Shown here one piece after another: positions 28,692 through 37,636 of a stretch of DNA of 64,000 nt (the first letter of the stretch is position 1; each line of letters opens with the position of its first letter). Origin of the DNA: Nitratiruptor sp. SB155-2 (lineage in GTDB: Bacteria; Campylobacterota; Campylobacteria; Campylobacterales; Nitratiruptoraceae); the NCBI RefSeq assembly GCF_000010325.1, contig NC_009662.1, positions 702,501-766,500 of the forward strand, in the 5' to 3' direction. The translations under genes and the position numbers were made by a program. The notes under the pieces are model-generated. The model did no database searches, was not told the origin of the DNA, and saw only the letters and a list, made by a program, of their open reading frames with translations.

Positions 28692-29746
28692 GTTATTGTA
28701 TAAGTCCAATACATATGGCACTCATAATGATTTTCAGGGAGGAATTGTACCGGAGATTTGAGATTAAGTGAATGGTGTGGTATTTTGGTATTGTAATCGA
28801 TAAGCCATTTTGCTAATTTTTTATTGAATTCTTGTAAGTCTGTAAAGAGTACATCTTCATAGTATTGAATAAACTGTTCTTGGATGGTTCTGTTAAATCT
28901 CTCATTGTGTGCATTCATTTTAGGACTTTTAGGATATGTCCAATAATGTGTGAGACCTTTTTGTTCAAGCAGAGCGTCAAACTCTTTTTTGAACTCACTG
29001 CCATTATCAGAAAGAATTGCGAGTTTACGTTTATGTTTGATAGATGTTATTCCATCGATGAGAGCTTCCAAGGCGTATGCAGTATGTTTTGCTCTTTTGG
29101 ATGGAATTGCCACTGCGAATGCAATACGTGTGAGTGGGTCTATCATGGTAAGGATATATCGTTTTATACCGTTTGAGACTATTTGGATGGTATCTACTGC
29201 CCAGAGTTCAAATGGTTTAGTTTTAAGGTTTTTGGGTTTGCGACTTTTTTGAACTCTCTTTTTTGGTTGAACTTTTCCTTTTGTATCGATGCGATAGGGA
29301 ACGAGTCTCATTGTATCTGGTGCTTTTGCGATAATTCTTCCTATTGTTGATTCTGAAGGAGTTTTCACTCCTTTTGCTTCACAAAAGGGTTTCAGTAGAT
29401 GGTAGAGTTTTGCTTTACCGATGTTGGGATATTTTTCTCTTAATCGTTTTATCTCTTTTATAACTTCTAGTGGTACTTTTGACTCTCTTACTTTTTTTGG
29501 TTTACGTGATTTTGGGTTTAAGGCTTTGATATCTCCATTTGCATCATTGAAACTCTTTTTCCAGCGATAAAGCGTTCTTCTGCTTACTCCAAAAGCCTCT
29601 ATTGTAGCTTCCAATCCATATTTTTGCCAAAACTCCAGTATCTTTTTTCTTCTTTTTGCCTCTTCACTTATCATGAGGCTATTGTAATAGATTTGCTTTA
29701 ATCTTTTATACCCTTTGAGCCCTGGAAATGTGTATCTGATTTGCAC
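28688..29746 (-). CDS. IS481-like DDE transposase
   Basis: 352 aa. N-terminal helix-turn-helix (YGLEATIEAFGVSRRTLYRWKKSF near 40-65), a second HTH-like domain, and an rve integrase core: Asp in LWAVDTIQ, Asp in LSDNGSEF, Glu in NAHNERFNRTIQEQ. The frame is complete. If the element ends at 28697, the last two codons and the stop come from host DNA; the stop TGA is inside the tRNA -35 box TTGACA. Confidence 0.88.
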   Translation of the reverse strand: MQIRYTFPGLKGYKRLKQIYYNSLMISEEAKRRKKILEFWQKYGLEATIEAFGVSRRTLYRWKKSFNDANGDIKALNPKSRKPKKVRESKVPLEVIKEIKRLREKYPNIGKAKLYHLLKPFCEAKGVKTPSESTIGRIIAKAPDTMRLVPYRIDTKGKVQPKKRVQKSRKPKNLKTKPFELWAVDTIQIVSNGIKRYILTMIDPLTRIAFAVAIPSKRAKHTAYALEALIDGITSIKHKRKLAILSDNGSEFKKEFDALLEQKGLTHYWTYPKSPKMNAHNERFNRTIQEQFIQYYEDVLFTDLQEFNKKLAKWLIDYNTKIPHHSLNLKSPVQFLPENHYECHMYWTYTIT

Positions 29747-29792
29747 TCCTCTCTCCTCTTTGGAGAGTGCCAGATCTGAATGAACTTATGCA
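28697..29792 (-). mobile_element. IS481-family-like insertion sequence
   Basis: About 1.1 kb with imperfect terminal inverted repeats: the left end begins TGTATAAGTCC and continues to TGGCACTC, the right end reads GAGTGCCAGATC through ACTTATGCA. Paired segments are GAGTGCCA and ACTTAT-CA with one gap between. No clear target duplication is visible, and the exact ends are inferred. One transposase gene lies inside. It sits between the tRNA promoter and leuD. Confidence 0.65.
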
Positions 29793-29873
29793 GGATGTAT
29801 GAAAAATTGCTACAGTTTTTGTCTTTTATGACCATTTTTGATAAAATCAGCAAAAATTTATTGAGGAGCTTTG

Positions 29874-30376
29874 ATGAATATGATTACTGGAAAGGTCTGG
29901 AAATTTGGAGACAATATTGATACTGACCTTATAATTGCAGCACGCTACCTAAATACATCGGATCCTCATGAGCTGGCAAAACATGTGATGGAGGATGCGG
30001 ATCCGGATTTTGTAAAAAAACTACAACCGGGTGATATTATTGTCGCAGGCGAGAATTTCGGATGCGGAAGTAGTCGAGAACACGCTCCTATAGCCCTTAA
30101 AGCTGCAGGTGTCGCGGCGGTTGTTGCAAAAAGTTTTGCACGCATTTTCTATCGCAACGCATTTAATATGGGGTTGCCGATATTTGAGCTAAGTGAGACG
30201 GATAAGATCAATGAAGGAGATCTCATCTCAATCGATATGGAAAAGGGTGTGGTGAAAGATCTCAATAAACACATTGAATATAAATTGCACCGATTCCTCC
30301 ATTTATGCAAGAGCTTTTGGCTTGTGGTGGATTGATGAACTATGCCAAGGCACAGATTTTGGAGGAACAAAAATGA
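29874..30376 (+). pseudogene. leuD: 3-isopropylmalate dehydratase small subunit with apparent frameshift
   Basis: The start ATG at 29874 follows [25 protein letters not shown] and [18 protein letters not shown] are the LeuD swivel-domain motifs of the short archaeal-like type. After EYK at 30284 the frame continues as [11 protein letters not shown] and stops at 30335, which is not LeuD-like. From 30290 another frame reads [14 protein letters not shown] and ends at TGA 30374-30376, overlapping leuB as ATGA: the expected C-terminus. One base seems to be missing between 30284 and 30290. Either a real mutation, affecting leucine synthesis, or a sequence error. The shifted product would be 153 aa. 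Confidence 0.8.
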
Positions 30377-31443
30377 AAAAATATAAAGTAGCCCTTATCA
30401 AAGGGGATGGAATTGGTCCTGAAATCATCGATGAAGCGGTCAAAGTCTTAGATGCGGTCAGTGTCAAGGAGGGGTTTGAGATTACGTACAAAGAGGCTCT
30501 CCTTGGAGGAGCTGCGATCGATGTAGTTGGAGATCCGATCCCGCAAGAAACTATTGAAATAGCAAAAGAGTGCGATGCCGTACTTTTTGGTGCGATAGGC
30601 GGACCAAAATGGGATGAACTGCCACGGGAAAAGCGTCCAGAAACCGGTCTGTTGAAGCTTCGAAAAGCATTGGAAGTATTTGCAAATCTTCGCCCGGTAA
30701 CTGTGTATGATGAATTGGTAAACGCATCTACATTAAAACCCGAAGTGATCCAGGGGACTGATCTTATGGTGGTTCGGGAGCTGATTGGTGGGATCTATTT
30801 TGGTCAACCAAGAGCCCTTGAAGAAGATAGGGCATACAACACAATGGTCTATACAAAGGCAGAGGTGAAAAGAATAGCCAAGAAAGCTTTTGAAATCGCA
30901 CTGAAAAGAAGGAAAAAAGTAACCTCGGTTGACAAAGCCAATGTGCTGGAAGTGAGTCAGCTTTGGAGAGAGACGGTCAATGAGGTTGCAAAAGAGTATC
31001 CGGATGTTGTTGTAGAACATATGTATGTGGATAATGCTGCAATGCAACTTGTACGAGATCCAAAACAGTTCGATGTGATTTTAACAGGGAATATTTTTGG
31101 CGATATTTTGAGTGATGAAGCGAGTATGCTTAGCGGTTCCATTGGTTTACTTCCAAGCGCGAGCATTGGCGAACAGTATGGACTCTATGAGCCGATTCAC
31201 GGAAGCGCACCGGATATAGCAGGGCAAGGGATTGCAAATCCGATTGCTACGATTGCCAGTGCAGCGATGATGTTACGCTATCAGTTTGGGGAAACAGATG
31301 CTGCCGATCGCATAGAAAATGCCATAAAAAAAGTATTGAAAGAGGGGTATAGAACGAAAGATATTGCCTCATTTGATGCAAAAGAGGTGATAACGACTAG
31401 CGAAATGGGTTCACTCATCGCTCAATATGCAAGTGAATTTTGA
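30373..31443 (+). CDS. leuB: 3-isopropylmalate dehydrogenase
   Basis: 356 aa from ATG 30373, preceded by GGAGGAACAAAA. The frame is open far upstream but that part is leuD in another frame. KGDGIGPEI at the N-terminus, [13 protein letters not shown] (substrate Arg and Tyr), [12 protein letters not shown], and the NAD site [14 protein letters not shown]. It oxidises and decarboxylates 3-isopropylmalate in leucine synthesis. It is coupled to leuD; leuC and leuA are not in the window. Confidence 0.96.
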   Translation: MKKYKVALIKGDGIGPEIIDEAVKVLDAVSVKEGFEITYKEALLGGAAIDVVGDPIPQETIEIAKECDAVLFGAIGGPKWDELPREKRPETGLLKLRKALEVFANLRPVTVYDELVNASTLKPEVIQGTDLMVVRELIGGIYFGQPRALEEDRAYNTMVYTKAEVKRIAKKAFEIALKRRKKVTSVDKANVLEVSQLWRETVNEVAKEYPDVVVEHMYVDNAAMQLVRDPKQFDVILTGNIFGDILSDEASMLSGSIGLLPSASIGEQYGLYEPIHGSAPDIAGQGIANPIATIASAAMMLRYQFGETDAADRIENAIKKVLKEGYRTKDIASFDAKEVITTSEMGSLIAQYASEF

Positions 31444-32605
31444 ACATCGGGGTCGATACCCCGAACTCATTGAACTTCTTCCAAAACATCTACAAAAAGA
31501 ACTCGACATCTTAAAAAAGTTCTTCCTTGATAAATCAGATCGCGTTTATATGGTCGGGGGCGCTGTTCGAGATTTGATTCGAATTGTTTTAGAAAAGCAA
31601 CCCATTGCTATCGTCGATCTTGATATCGAGGTGTATGGTATCAAGCCAAAAGAGTTTGATGCATTGATGCTACAGCTTGGTGCAAAAGGGGTTGGAAAAA
31701 GCTTTTTTGTCTATAAATACAAAGAGCATATCGATATATCTTTGCCTCGAATTGAGTCAAAAGTTGGGAGAGGCCACAAAGCATTCGTTGTGGATTTGGC
31801 AAAAGATGAAAAGAGTGCCAGTATTCGAAGAGATTTTAAGATGAATGCGCTGATGCTCAATATCTTCACTGGAGAACTACTCGATTTTTGGGGAGGAGTG
31901 GAAGATATTAAGCATAAGCGTATCTCTATTATCGATGCGGAGAAATTCAAAGAGGATAGTTTGCGGGTGCTTCGGGCAATGCAGTTTAGTGCACGATTTG
32001 GATATAGGATTGAAAAAAGAAGCTGCAAAGTGATGCAAGGTATCGCTTTGGACGATTTGAGTCATGAACGCATATTTTGGGAATTTGAGAAGATGTTTCA
32101 AGCCCACTTTTTACATTTTGGACTCTATGCATTGATTACTTTGCATATTGATCGAAAACTATTTAATGTACACATTTCTAGAATGAAATTTTTTGAAATA
32201 GCCCTAGAATTGATGAGAAATAGAGCAAGTTTTCAAAAGCATCTGTACAAGTTCGAATTTTTATATATATTGGCTATGAAGCTACACAAAAAAGCTACTT
32301 TTTTTTTAGAGATTTTACAAACGCCAAAAGAGTATTTTAAAGCCTTTAAAAAACAAAAAGCCATTCCGAGATATCGTAGCGACCGATTCGTTGTAGGACT
32401 AGCTACAAATTATCCCATCAAAAACTGGCTTGGAAACTACAAACAAGATGTTACAATACGGGCAAAAAACTTCGGTGTTTGGGAAGAAAAGTTTCAACCG
32501 GTGCATGCGAAAGAGTTGATGCAAGAAGGATTCGATGGGCCTGCATTGGGCCAGGAACTTCGGAAACGAACGTTGCAAATAATCAGACAAAGGTTTGCCA
32601 AATGA
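31427..32605 (+). CDS. tRNA nucleotidyltransferase/poly(A) polymerase family protein
   Basis: 392 aa, class II nucleotidyltransferase head: [10 protein letters not shown] near residue 40, the metal-binding DLDIEVYG near 66, [24 protein letters not shown], and the neck motif [18 protein letters not shown]. This fits a CCA-adding enzyme or one of a split A-adding/CC-adding pair; sequence alone does not decide. The second half is divergent and rich in Phe and Lys. The start overlaps leuB by 17 bases. Confidence 0.82.
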   Translation: MQVNFEHRGRYPELIELLPKHLQKELDILKKFFLDKSDRVYMVGGAVRDLIRIVLEKQPIAIVDLDIEVYGIKPKEFDALMLQLGAKGVGKSFFVYKYKEHIDISLPRIESKVGRGHKAFVVDLAKDEKSASIRRDFKMNALMLNIFTGELLDFWGGVEDIKHKRISIIDAEKFKEDSLRVLRAMQFSARFGYRIEKRSCKVMQGIALDDLSHERIFWEFEKMFQAHFLHFGLYALITLHIDRKLFNVHISRMKFFEIALELMRNRASFQKHLYKFEFLYILAMKLHKKATFFLEILQTPKEYFKAFKKQKAIPRYRSDRFVVGLATNYPIKNWLGNYKQDVTIRAKNFGVWEEKFQPVHAKELMQEGFDGPALGQELRKRTLQIIRQRFAK

Positions 32606-33438
32606 AAACATATCGGGTACTCATCGACTGTAAAGACCAGAAGGGACTAGTGTTTCATATTTCAAAAATCTTTTTTGACAATAACCTTAATATCGAAAAA
32701 AACGATGAATTTGTGGATGTCGAAAACAATAAATTTTTTATGAGAAGCGTTGTAAAAGGCCATATCGAAAGAGAAGAGTTGTTACAGCTTTTGCTAGAAG
32801 CTTTACCAAAAGATGCAAACATAAAAGTGATCACGCCGAGAAAAAAGAAAGTGGTTTTGATGGCAACGAAAGAGAGCCATGTCTTGGGGGACATTTTGAT
32901 CCGACACTTCGATGGAGAGCTTCCTATCGATATCATAGCCGTCATCAGCAATTACGATCTTTTGCGTCCACTCGTGGAAAAGTTTGGTATTGATTACTTT
33001 CATGTCCCACATGGAGATCTTTCACGAAGTGAACATGAAGAGAAAATTTTGTCTCTTTTAGAGATGTTCGAACAGATCGACTATATCGTCTTGGCCAAAT
33101 ATATGCGAATATTGACGCCAGATTTTGTCAAAAAATACGAGAACAGAATCATCAACATTCATCACTCTTTTCTTCCCGCATTTATCGGAGCCAATCCATA
33201 CAAACAAGCCTATGACAGGGGGGTGAAGATTATTGGGGCAACTGCTCATTTTGTCAATGACAATTTGGATGAAGGACCGATTATCGCTCAAGATGTTTTG
33301 CCAGTGGATCACACCTTTAGTTGGCAGGAGATGCGAAAAGCTGGTCGTGATATCGAAAAGATTGTTTTGGCAAGGGCATTGAAGTTGGCTGTGGAAGATA
33401 GAATCTTTGTTTATGCCAATAAAACGGTTATTTTTTAA
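32602..33438 (+). CDS. purU: Formyltetrahydrofolate deformylase
   Basis: 278 aa from ATG 32602, overlapping the previous stop as ATGA. N-terminal ACT domain (RVLIDCKDQKGLVFHISKIF), then a formyltransferase fold: VVLMATKESHVLGDIL, NIHHSFLPAFIGANPYKQA with the catalytic Asn-His pair, and GATAHFVNDNLDEGPIIAQ with the catalytic Asp. It hydrolyses 10-formyl-THF to formate and THF, balancing one-carbon pools fed by FolD. Confidence 0.95.
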   Translation: MKTYRVLIDCKDQKGLVFHISKIFFDNNLNIEKNDEFVDVENNKFFMRSVVKGHIEREELLQLLLEALPKDANIKVITPRKKKVVLMATKESHVLGDILIRHFDGELPIDIIAVISNYDLLRPLVEKFGIDYFHVPHGDLSRSEHEEKILSLLEMFEQIDYIVLAKYMRILTPDFVKKYENRIINIHHSFLPAFIGANPYKQAYDRGVKIIGATAHFVNDNLDEGPIIAQDVLPVDHTFSWQEMRKAGRDIEKIVLARALKLAVEDRIFVYANKTVIF

Positions 33439-33908
33439 TGTTCAATATTGTGTTAGTTCATCCGCAGATCCCGCCAAATACTGGCAATATCGGGAGATTG
33501 TGCGTCAATACCGGCTCGACGCTGCATCTTGTCAAGCCTTTAGGGTTTGATATTAGCCAAAAGGCAGTAAAAAGGGCCGGACTTGATTACTGGGAGAAGC
33601 TTGATCTGAAGGTGTGGGATTCTCTTGATGAGTTATTGCATAATTGTAATCTTTCAAGAGCCTTTTTTGCAACTACAAAAAGCAGTAAGCCCTATTTCCA
33701 AGTCCAATACCAACCGGGAGATTTTCTTTTTTTTGGCAGTGAAACGAAGGGATTACCGATGGAACTTATGGAAAAACATTGGGAACATGCAGTGACTATC
33801 CCCATGACAAAAGAGGGGCGAAGTCTGAATCTGGCTGTCAGTGTTGGTGTCATTGTGTATGAAGGGATAAGGCAAAATTTTAAAACCTTTACAGAAGCGA
33901 TGGCCTAA
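33438..33908 (+). CDS. trmL: tRNA (cytidine/uridine-34 2'-O)-methyltransferase TrmL
   Basis: 156 aa SPOUT methyltransferase, the length of E. coli TrmL. HPQIPPNTGNIGRLCVNTG, FGSETKGLP and IPMTKEGRSLNLAVSVGVI form the knotted SAM site. It methylates the wobble ribose of a tRNA-Leu. The start shares a base with the purU stop; the 3' end overlaps the convergent YdjM-like gene by 20 bases. Confidence 0.93.
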   Translation: MFNIVLVHPQIPPNTGNIGRLCVNTGSTLHLVKPLGFDISQKAVKRAGLDYWEKLDLKVWDSLDELLHNCNLSRAFFATTKSSKPYFQVQYQPGDFLFFGSETKGLPMELMEKHWEHAVTIPMTKEGRSLNLAVSVGVIVYEGIRQNFKTFTEAMA

Positions 33909-34407
33909 TAAACCATATTTCTAAACCTATAAGTCCAGAAAAAAGAAGAAAATAGAGCTGCTCTTTGAAAGATCCTGTAGGAAAACGAAGAGTCTTTGGG
34001 AAAATTACGAGTTTTTTGCCACAACAAAAATTGCTGATGCCCCGTATGGTCATGGCATCTCCCAAAATATGTAAAGGATACCCTGTCATGATGCCTATGG
34101 CAATAGGAAGAGGTATGATATGCGTTGCAATTGCAGTTGTCATTCCAAAATAAACGGCGAAAACTCCTCTCATGGAGTGGGTAAATCCCCTATGTTTTGC
34201 AAAAAGTGTCACAATGAATGAAAACAGAGGAATTTTTTTAGAAATATAGGAATTCATGTGATCTAGATCGGGCAAAAGTGCCGCTAAAGCGACGGCCATG
34301 ACAAAATTTTGTAGATCAATATAAGTGATGAGATCATGAGCATACAATAAAAGCGCAGGTGGCAAAGCTATAGATTCGGCAAAAGCTATATGCGTTTTGT
34401 AAGTCAT
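33889..34407 (-). CDS. YdjM-like membrane-bound metal-dependent hydrolase family protein
   Basis: 172 aa from ATG 34407; the open frame reaches 29 codons further but the family begins MTYKTHIAF. PDLDH near 48, KHRGFTHS near 70 and PLHILGDAMT near 115 are the conserved His/Asp clusters, set between membrane helices. Family members (DUF457) are inner-membrane proteins presumed to be hydrolases; none of their substrates is firmly known. The ribosome site is weak. Confidence 0.8.
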   Translation of the reverse strand: MTYKTHIAFAESIALPPALLLYAHDLITYIDLQNFVMAVALAALLPDLDHMNSYISKKIPLFSFIVTLFAKHRGFTHSMRGVFAVYFGMTTAIATHIIPLPIAIGIMTGYPLHILGDAMTIRGISNFCCGKKLVIFPKTLRFPTGSFKEQLYFLLFSGLIGLEIWFIRPSLL

Positions 34408-34432
34408 AGGAAAATTATAGCAAAGGGTTAAT

Positions 34433-34543
34433 ATGAAAGAGATTGTAGATGGTGTTATGACGGTTGCGTTCGTTCTTTTTATGATTTGGCTCATTGTGGG
34501 CTACCATCATCAAAAGGGGCATCATAAGCGAGATGAAAACTAA
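34433..34543 (+). CDS. Small single-pass membrane protein upstream of glyS
   Basis: 36 aa. ATG 34433 follows AAAGGG by 4 bases. One helix (about VMTVAFVLFMIWLIVGY) then a His/Lys-rich tail HHQKGHHKRDEN. It fits the gap between the divergent YdjM-like gene and glyS, with glyS starting 34 bases later. Function unknown. The codons look real, but conservation was not tested. Confidence 0.5.
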   Translation: MKEIVDGVMTVAFVLFMIWLIVGYHHQKGHHKRDEN

Positions 34544-34577
34544 ATTAGTATACAATAGCAACTAAAAAAGGGTGATG

Positions 34578-36608
34578 ATGACAGAGCCTTTACTGATAGA
34601 AATAGGCGTTGAAGAGCTTCCCGCAATTCCTTTTTTAAAAGAGCTTCCAAATATTGAAAAAAAATGGGAAAAGATCCTCGAAGCCAATGGTCTTTTATGT
34701 GAATTCGAATTTTTCTATACTCCAAGAAGATTGGTTTTGTGGCATCGAAATTTTAAAACGAAACAGGATACCACCTATCAGGAGTATTTTGGAGCTCCTC
34801 TTCATATTGCATTTAAAGATGGCCAGCCAACCCCTGCTGCAACCGGCTTTGCGAAGAAATGCGGTGTAAGTGTGGAAGAGCTCTCTACAACGAAGCGTGG
34901 TTCAACAGAGATTTTATATTACAAAAAAGAGATTTCAGGCAAGCCATCTGTCGAAATACTCCCTGAGATGGTATATGAGTGGCTCAAATCCCTTGATTTT
35001 GGCAAATCCATGCGATGGGGAAATTTGAAAGAATCTTTCATAAGACCAATTCGATGGGGGATCATCAATCTGGGTGAACGTTTTATCAAAGCAGAGCTTT
35101 TTGGTATTACCACTGCCAACTATACCTATTTGCATCGAAGTGTAACTACCGAGCCTGTTCAGGTAGCAAATGCAAAAGAGTATTTTGAGGTGTTAAAAAA
35201 TGGCGGTGTCCTTCTTTACCCCGAAGCGCGTTATGAAAAGATTGATGTAGAGTTTGCTGGAATAGAGAAAGAGGGAATCGTCATAGAAAAAGATGAAGAG
35301 CTTCTAGCTGAGGTGGTAGCCATCACGGAATTTCCAACAGCTTTGAAAGGAAGTTTTGAAGAGAAGTTTTTACAACTTCCTCCAGAAGTTATCGTAACAA
35401 GCATGAAAGAGCATCAACGCTATTTTCCTGTGTATAAAGAGGGGAAACTGCAAAACGGATTTGTTTTTGTAAGCAACGCTTATACAGATGATTTTTCGCT
35501 TATTGTCAAAGGAAACGAGCGGGTACTAAAAGCCAGACTTTCCGATGCCCTCTTTTTTTGGGAAAACGATCTCAAAAAGGGACTCGATTTTGAAGGTCTC
35601 GAAAATGTAGTGTTTATGGACGGCCTTGGAACACTTTTTGATAAAGAGGTGCGTGAACTCAAAATTGCCAATCATCTTTTGGAAGATTATCGTGCGCTTT
35701 TTAGCGAATCTGGCGTTACAAAGGCGATGTTAGAGCGGGCCATCATGCTCAGTTACGCCGATTTGCTCACAGAAATGGTATATGAATTTACCGAATTGCA
35801 AGGAATTATGGGCTACTACTACGCTTTGGCTCAAGGAGAGGACGAGGCGGTGGCTCTTGCCATCAAGGAGCAGTACTTGCCAAGTGGAGAAGAGAGTGAC
35901 CTCCCTTCGACACTTTTTAGCGCCCTCGTAGCGTTATCGAAAAAACTTGATACATTGATGGCTCTTTTTAGTGTAGGGAAGATTCCTACAGGATCGAAAG
36001 ATCCTTTTGGCTTACGACGTGCAGCAAATGGCGTGATACGAATTGTGTTGGCCTATAACCTTGACTTTGATATTTCAAAGATATTTGATGAAATCAGGGG
36101 TGAGTATAAAGATTTTGATACGAACAAGCTAGAAAACTTTTTTATCGAAAGAATCAACCAGTTTTATGATGTCAACCCATCTGTTATCAAAGCCGTAATT
36201 GAGAGTGGTGAAAGAGATCTTGTTCAGATAGACAAAAAGATTAAAGCATTGGCTACAATTGTGGAAAGTAGCGATTTTAAAGATATTTTTACCACTTTCA
36301 AGAGAGTTGCAAACATTGTCAAAGATGTTGATGTGTCAAAAGAGACTCCAGTGGATGAAAATCTTTTTGAAAGCGAGTATGAAAAAAGACTGTGGGATCG
36401 GTTTAACGAAGTCTATACAAAGGAATATCCAGATTATGAATCTCGTTTAGATGCACTTTTTGGCCTCAAACACGATATCGATCTTTTCTTCGATAATGTC
36501 TTGGTCAATGCCGAAGATGAGCGTTTGCGCCAAAACAGAAAAAATCTGATTGCTTCGATCTATAAAGCTTTTAAAGAGATAGCTGATATTAAAGAGATCA
36601 GCGTGTAA
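34578..36608 (+). CDS. glyS: Glycyl-tRNA synthetase beta subunit
   Basis: 676 aa from ATG 34578, five bases after AAGGG; GTG and ATG codons just before it are too near the site. N-terminal LLIEIGVEELPAIPF, the HD-like motif region TSMKEHQRYFPVY, PTGSKDPFGLRRAANGVIRI near 480 and a C-terminal anticodon-binding domain. It works with the alpha subunit GlyQ, which is not in the window, to charge tRNA-Gly. Confidence 0.95.
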   Translation: MTEPLLIEIGVEELPAIPFLKELPNIEKKWEKILEANGLLCEFEFFYTPRRLVLWHRNFKTKQDTTYQEYFGAPLHIAFKDGQPTPAATGFAKKCGVSVEELSTTKRGSTEILYYKKEISGKPSVEILPEMVYEWLKSLDFGKSMRWGNLKESFIRPIRWGIINLGERFIKAELFGITTANYTYLHRSVTTEPVQVANAKEYFEVLKNGGVLLYPEARYEKIDVEFAGIEKEGIVIEKDEELLAEVVAITEFPTALKGSFEEKFLQLPPEVIVTSMKEHQRYFPVYKEGKLQNGFVFVSNAYTDDFSLIVKGNERVLKARLSDALFFWENDLKKGLDFEGLENVVFMDGLGTLFDKEVRELKIANHLLEDYRALFSESGVTKAMLERAIMLSYADLLTEMVYEFTELQGIMGYYYALAQGEDEAVALAIKEQYLPSGEESDLPSTLFSALVALSKKLDTLMALFSVGKIPTGSKDPFGLRRAANGVIRIVLAYNLDFDISKIFDEIRGEYKDFDTNKLENFFIERINQFYDVNPSVIKAVIESGERDLVQIDKKIKALATIVESSDFKDIFTTFKRVANIVKDVDVSKETPVDENLFESEYEKRLWDRFNEVYTKEYPDYESRLDALFGLKHDIDLFFDNVLVNAEDERLRQNRKNLIASIYKAFKEIADIKEISV

Positions 36609-37636
36609 TGTACGATTTTCTTATCATAGGGGCGGGAAGTGCCGGCGCACATACCGCTTGTTTTTTGAAAGAAGCGGGGGCAAAAGTTGCAGTTGTAGAG
36701 CAAAGTGGCATTGGCGCTGGTGGCAGTGGTGCTGCAGGGGCGTTTATTACGCCTCGAATCGGCAAAGGCGGCCCCATTCAGCGATGGACGAACGAAGCAT
36801 TTCGGTTTACTATCAAACGATATGAACAATCTCGCCACTTTTACCAAACGGGTCTTTTGAGACTTCCTAAAGAGGGTGACTCTTTTGAAAGGTTAGAACA
36901 CTATCTTGATATCGAATACGAGAAAAAAGAGAATGGTTTTTTCTTTGCCAAGGCCGGTGTCCTCAAAGCAAAACCATACCTAGAATACCTTTTACATAAT
37001 ATCGATACATTTTTTTTCGAAGCGACTATTGAGAGAAGGGGTGATTGTTTTCAAGTCGGTCCTGTGCAAGCAAAAAAGGTTATCTTGGCTACCGGGGCAT
37101 GGGATCAGCTTATCGATGAACCCTATATAACAATTGGAAAAACAAGCGGCGTACGATTCGATGTACGAACAAATCTTGCTTTGCCGTATTCAATCCATCA
37201 AAAGGTTTCAGTCTCTGCAAATATCGATGGTATAGTAGCTATTGGGGCAACCCATCAAAGGCTGGAATATCCATCCAAGCCTCAACCTCTATCCTTTTTG
37301 TTTGATGAAGCGAAAAGGATGGTTGGAGAGTTTTCCTACGAAATTGAACAGATGTATTGCGGTATACGTAGTAGCGTCAACGATCATCTCCCAATTATTG
37401 GAGAGCTGATCGATACCAAAGAAGTACCCCGTATAACCAATTTTAAAAGGCTGGATCTTTCCCAATTACCGCGAAAAGGTGTCTATATTATCAATGGCCT
37501 AGGAGGCAGAGGTTTTGTTTTTGGTCCCTTTGTGGCTAAAATACTGAGTGATCATTTGATCAAAAATGAACCCATTCCTTGGGAGCTCGATGTGGATCGA
37601 TATTTTGTTCGTTACTTGAAAAAAGGAAAGAGATGA
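36608..37636 (+). CDS. FAD-dependent oxidoreductase, MnmC C-terminal type
   Basis: 342 aa, DAO fold. GAGSAGAHTACFLKEAG at 8-24 is the FAD-binding loop; GAAGAFITPRIGKGGP and the C-terminal NGLGGRGFVFGPFVAKILSDHL resemble the oxidase domain of MnmC, which removes the carboxymethyl group of cmnm5U34 in tRNA. Unlike E. coli MnmC there is no fused methyltransferase. A DadA-like amino-acid oxidase is the alternative. It overlaps glyS and hemH by one and four bases. Confidence 0.65.
   Translation: MYDFLIIGAGSAGAHTACFLKEAGAKVAVVEQSGIGAGGSGAAGAFITPRIGKGGPIQRWTNEAFRFTIKRYEQSRHFYQTGLLRLPKEGDSFERLEHYLDIEYEKKENGFFFAKAGVLKAKPYLEYLLHNIDTFFFEATIERRGDCFQVGPVQAKKVILATGAWDQLIDEPYITIGKTSGVRFDVRTNLALPYSIHQKVSVSANIDGIVAIGATHQRLEYPSKPQPLSFLFDEAKRMVGEFSYEIEQMYCGIRSSVNDHLPIIGELIDTKEVPRITNFKRLDLSQLPRKGVYIINGLGGRGFVFGPFVAKILSDHLIKNEPIPWELDVDRYFVRYLKKGKR

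Noticed and set aside
30280-30300. Programmed frameshift in leuD
   Set aside because: No slippery heptamer or following hairpin was found near AAATTGCACCG; a lost base or sequence error is more likely.
30274-30372. N-terminal extension of leuB in frame with it
   Set aside because: The added 33 residues are out-of-frame leuD codons; GGAGG and the family N-terminus both fix the start at 30373.
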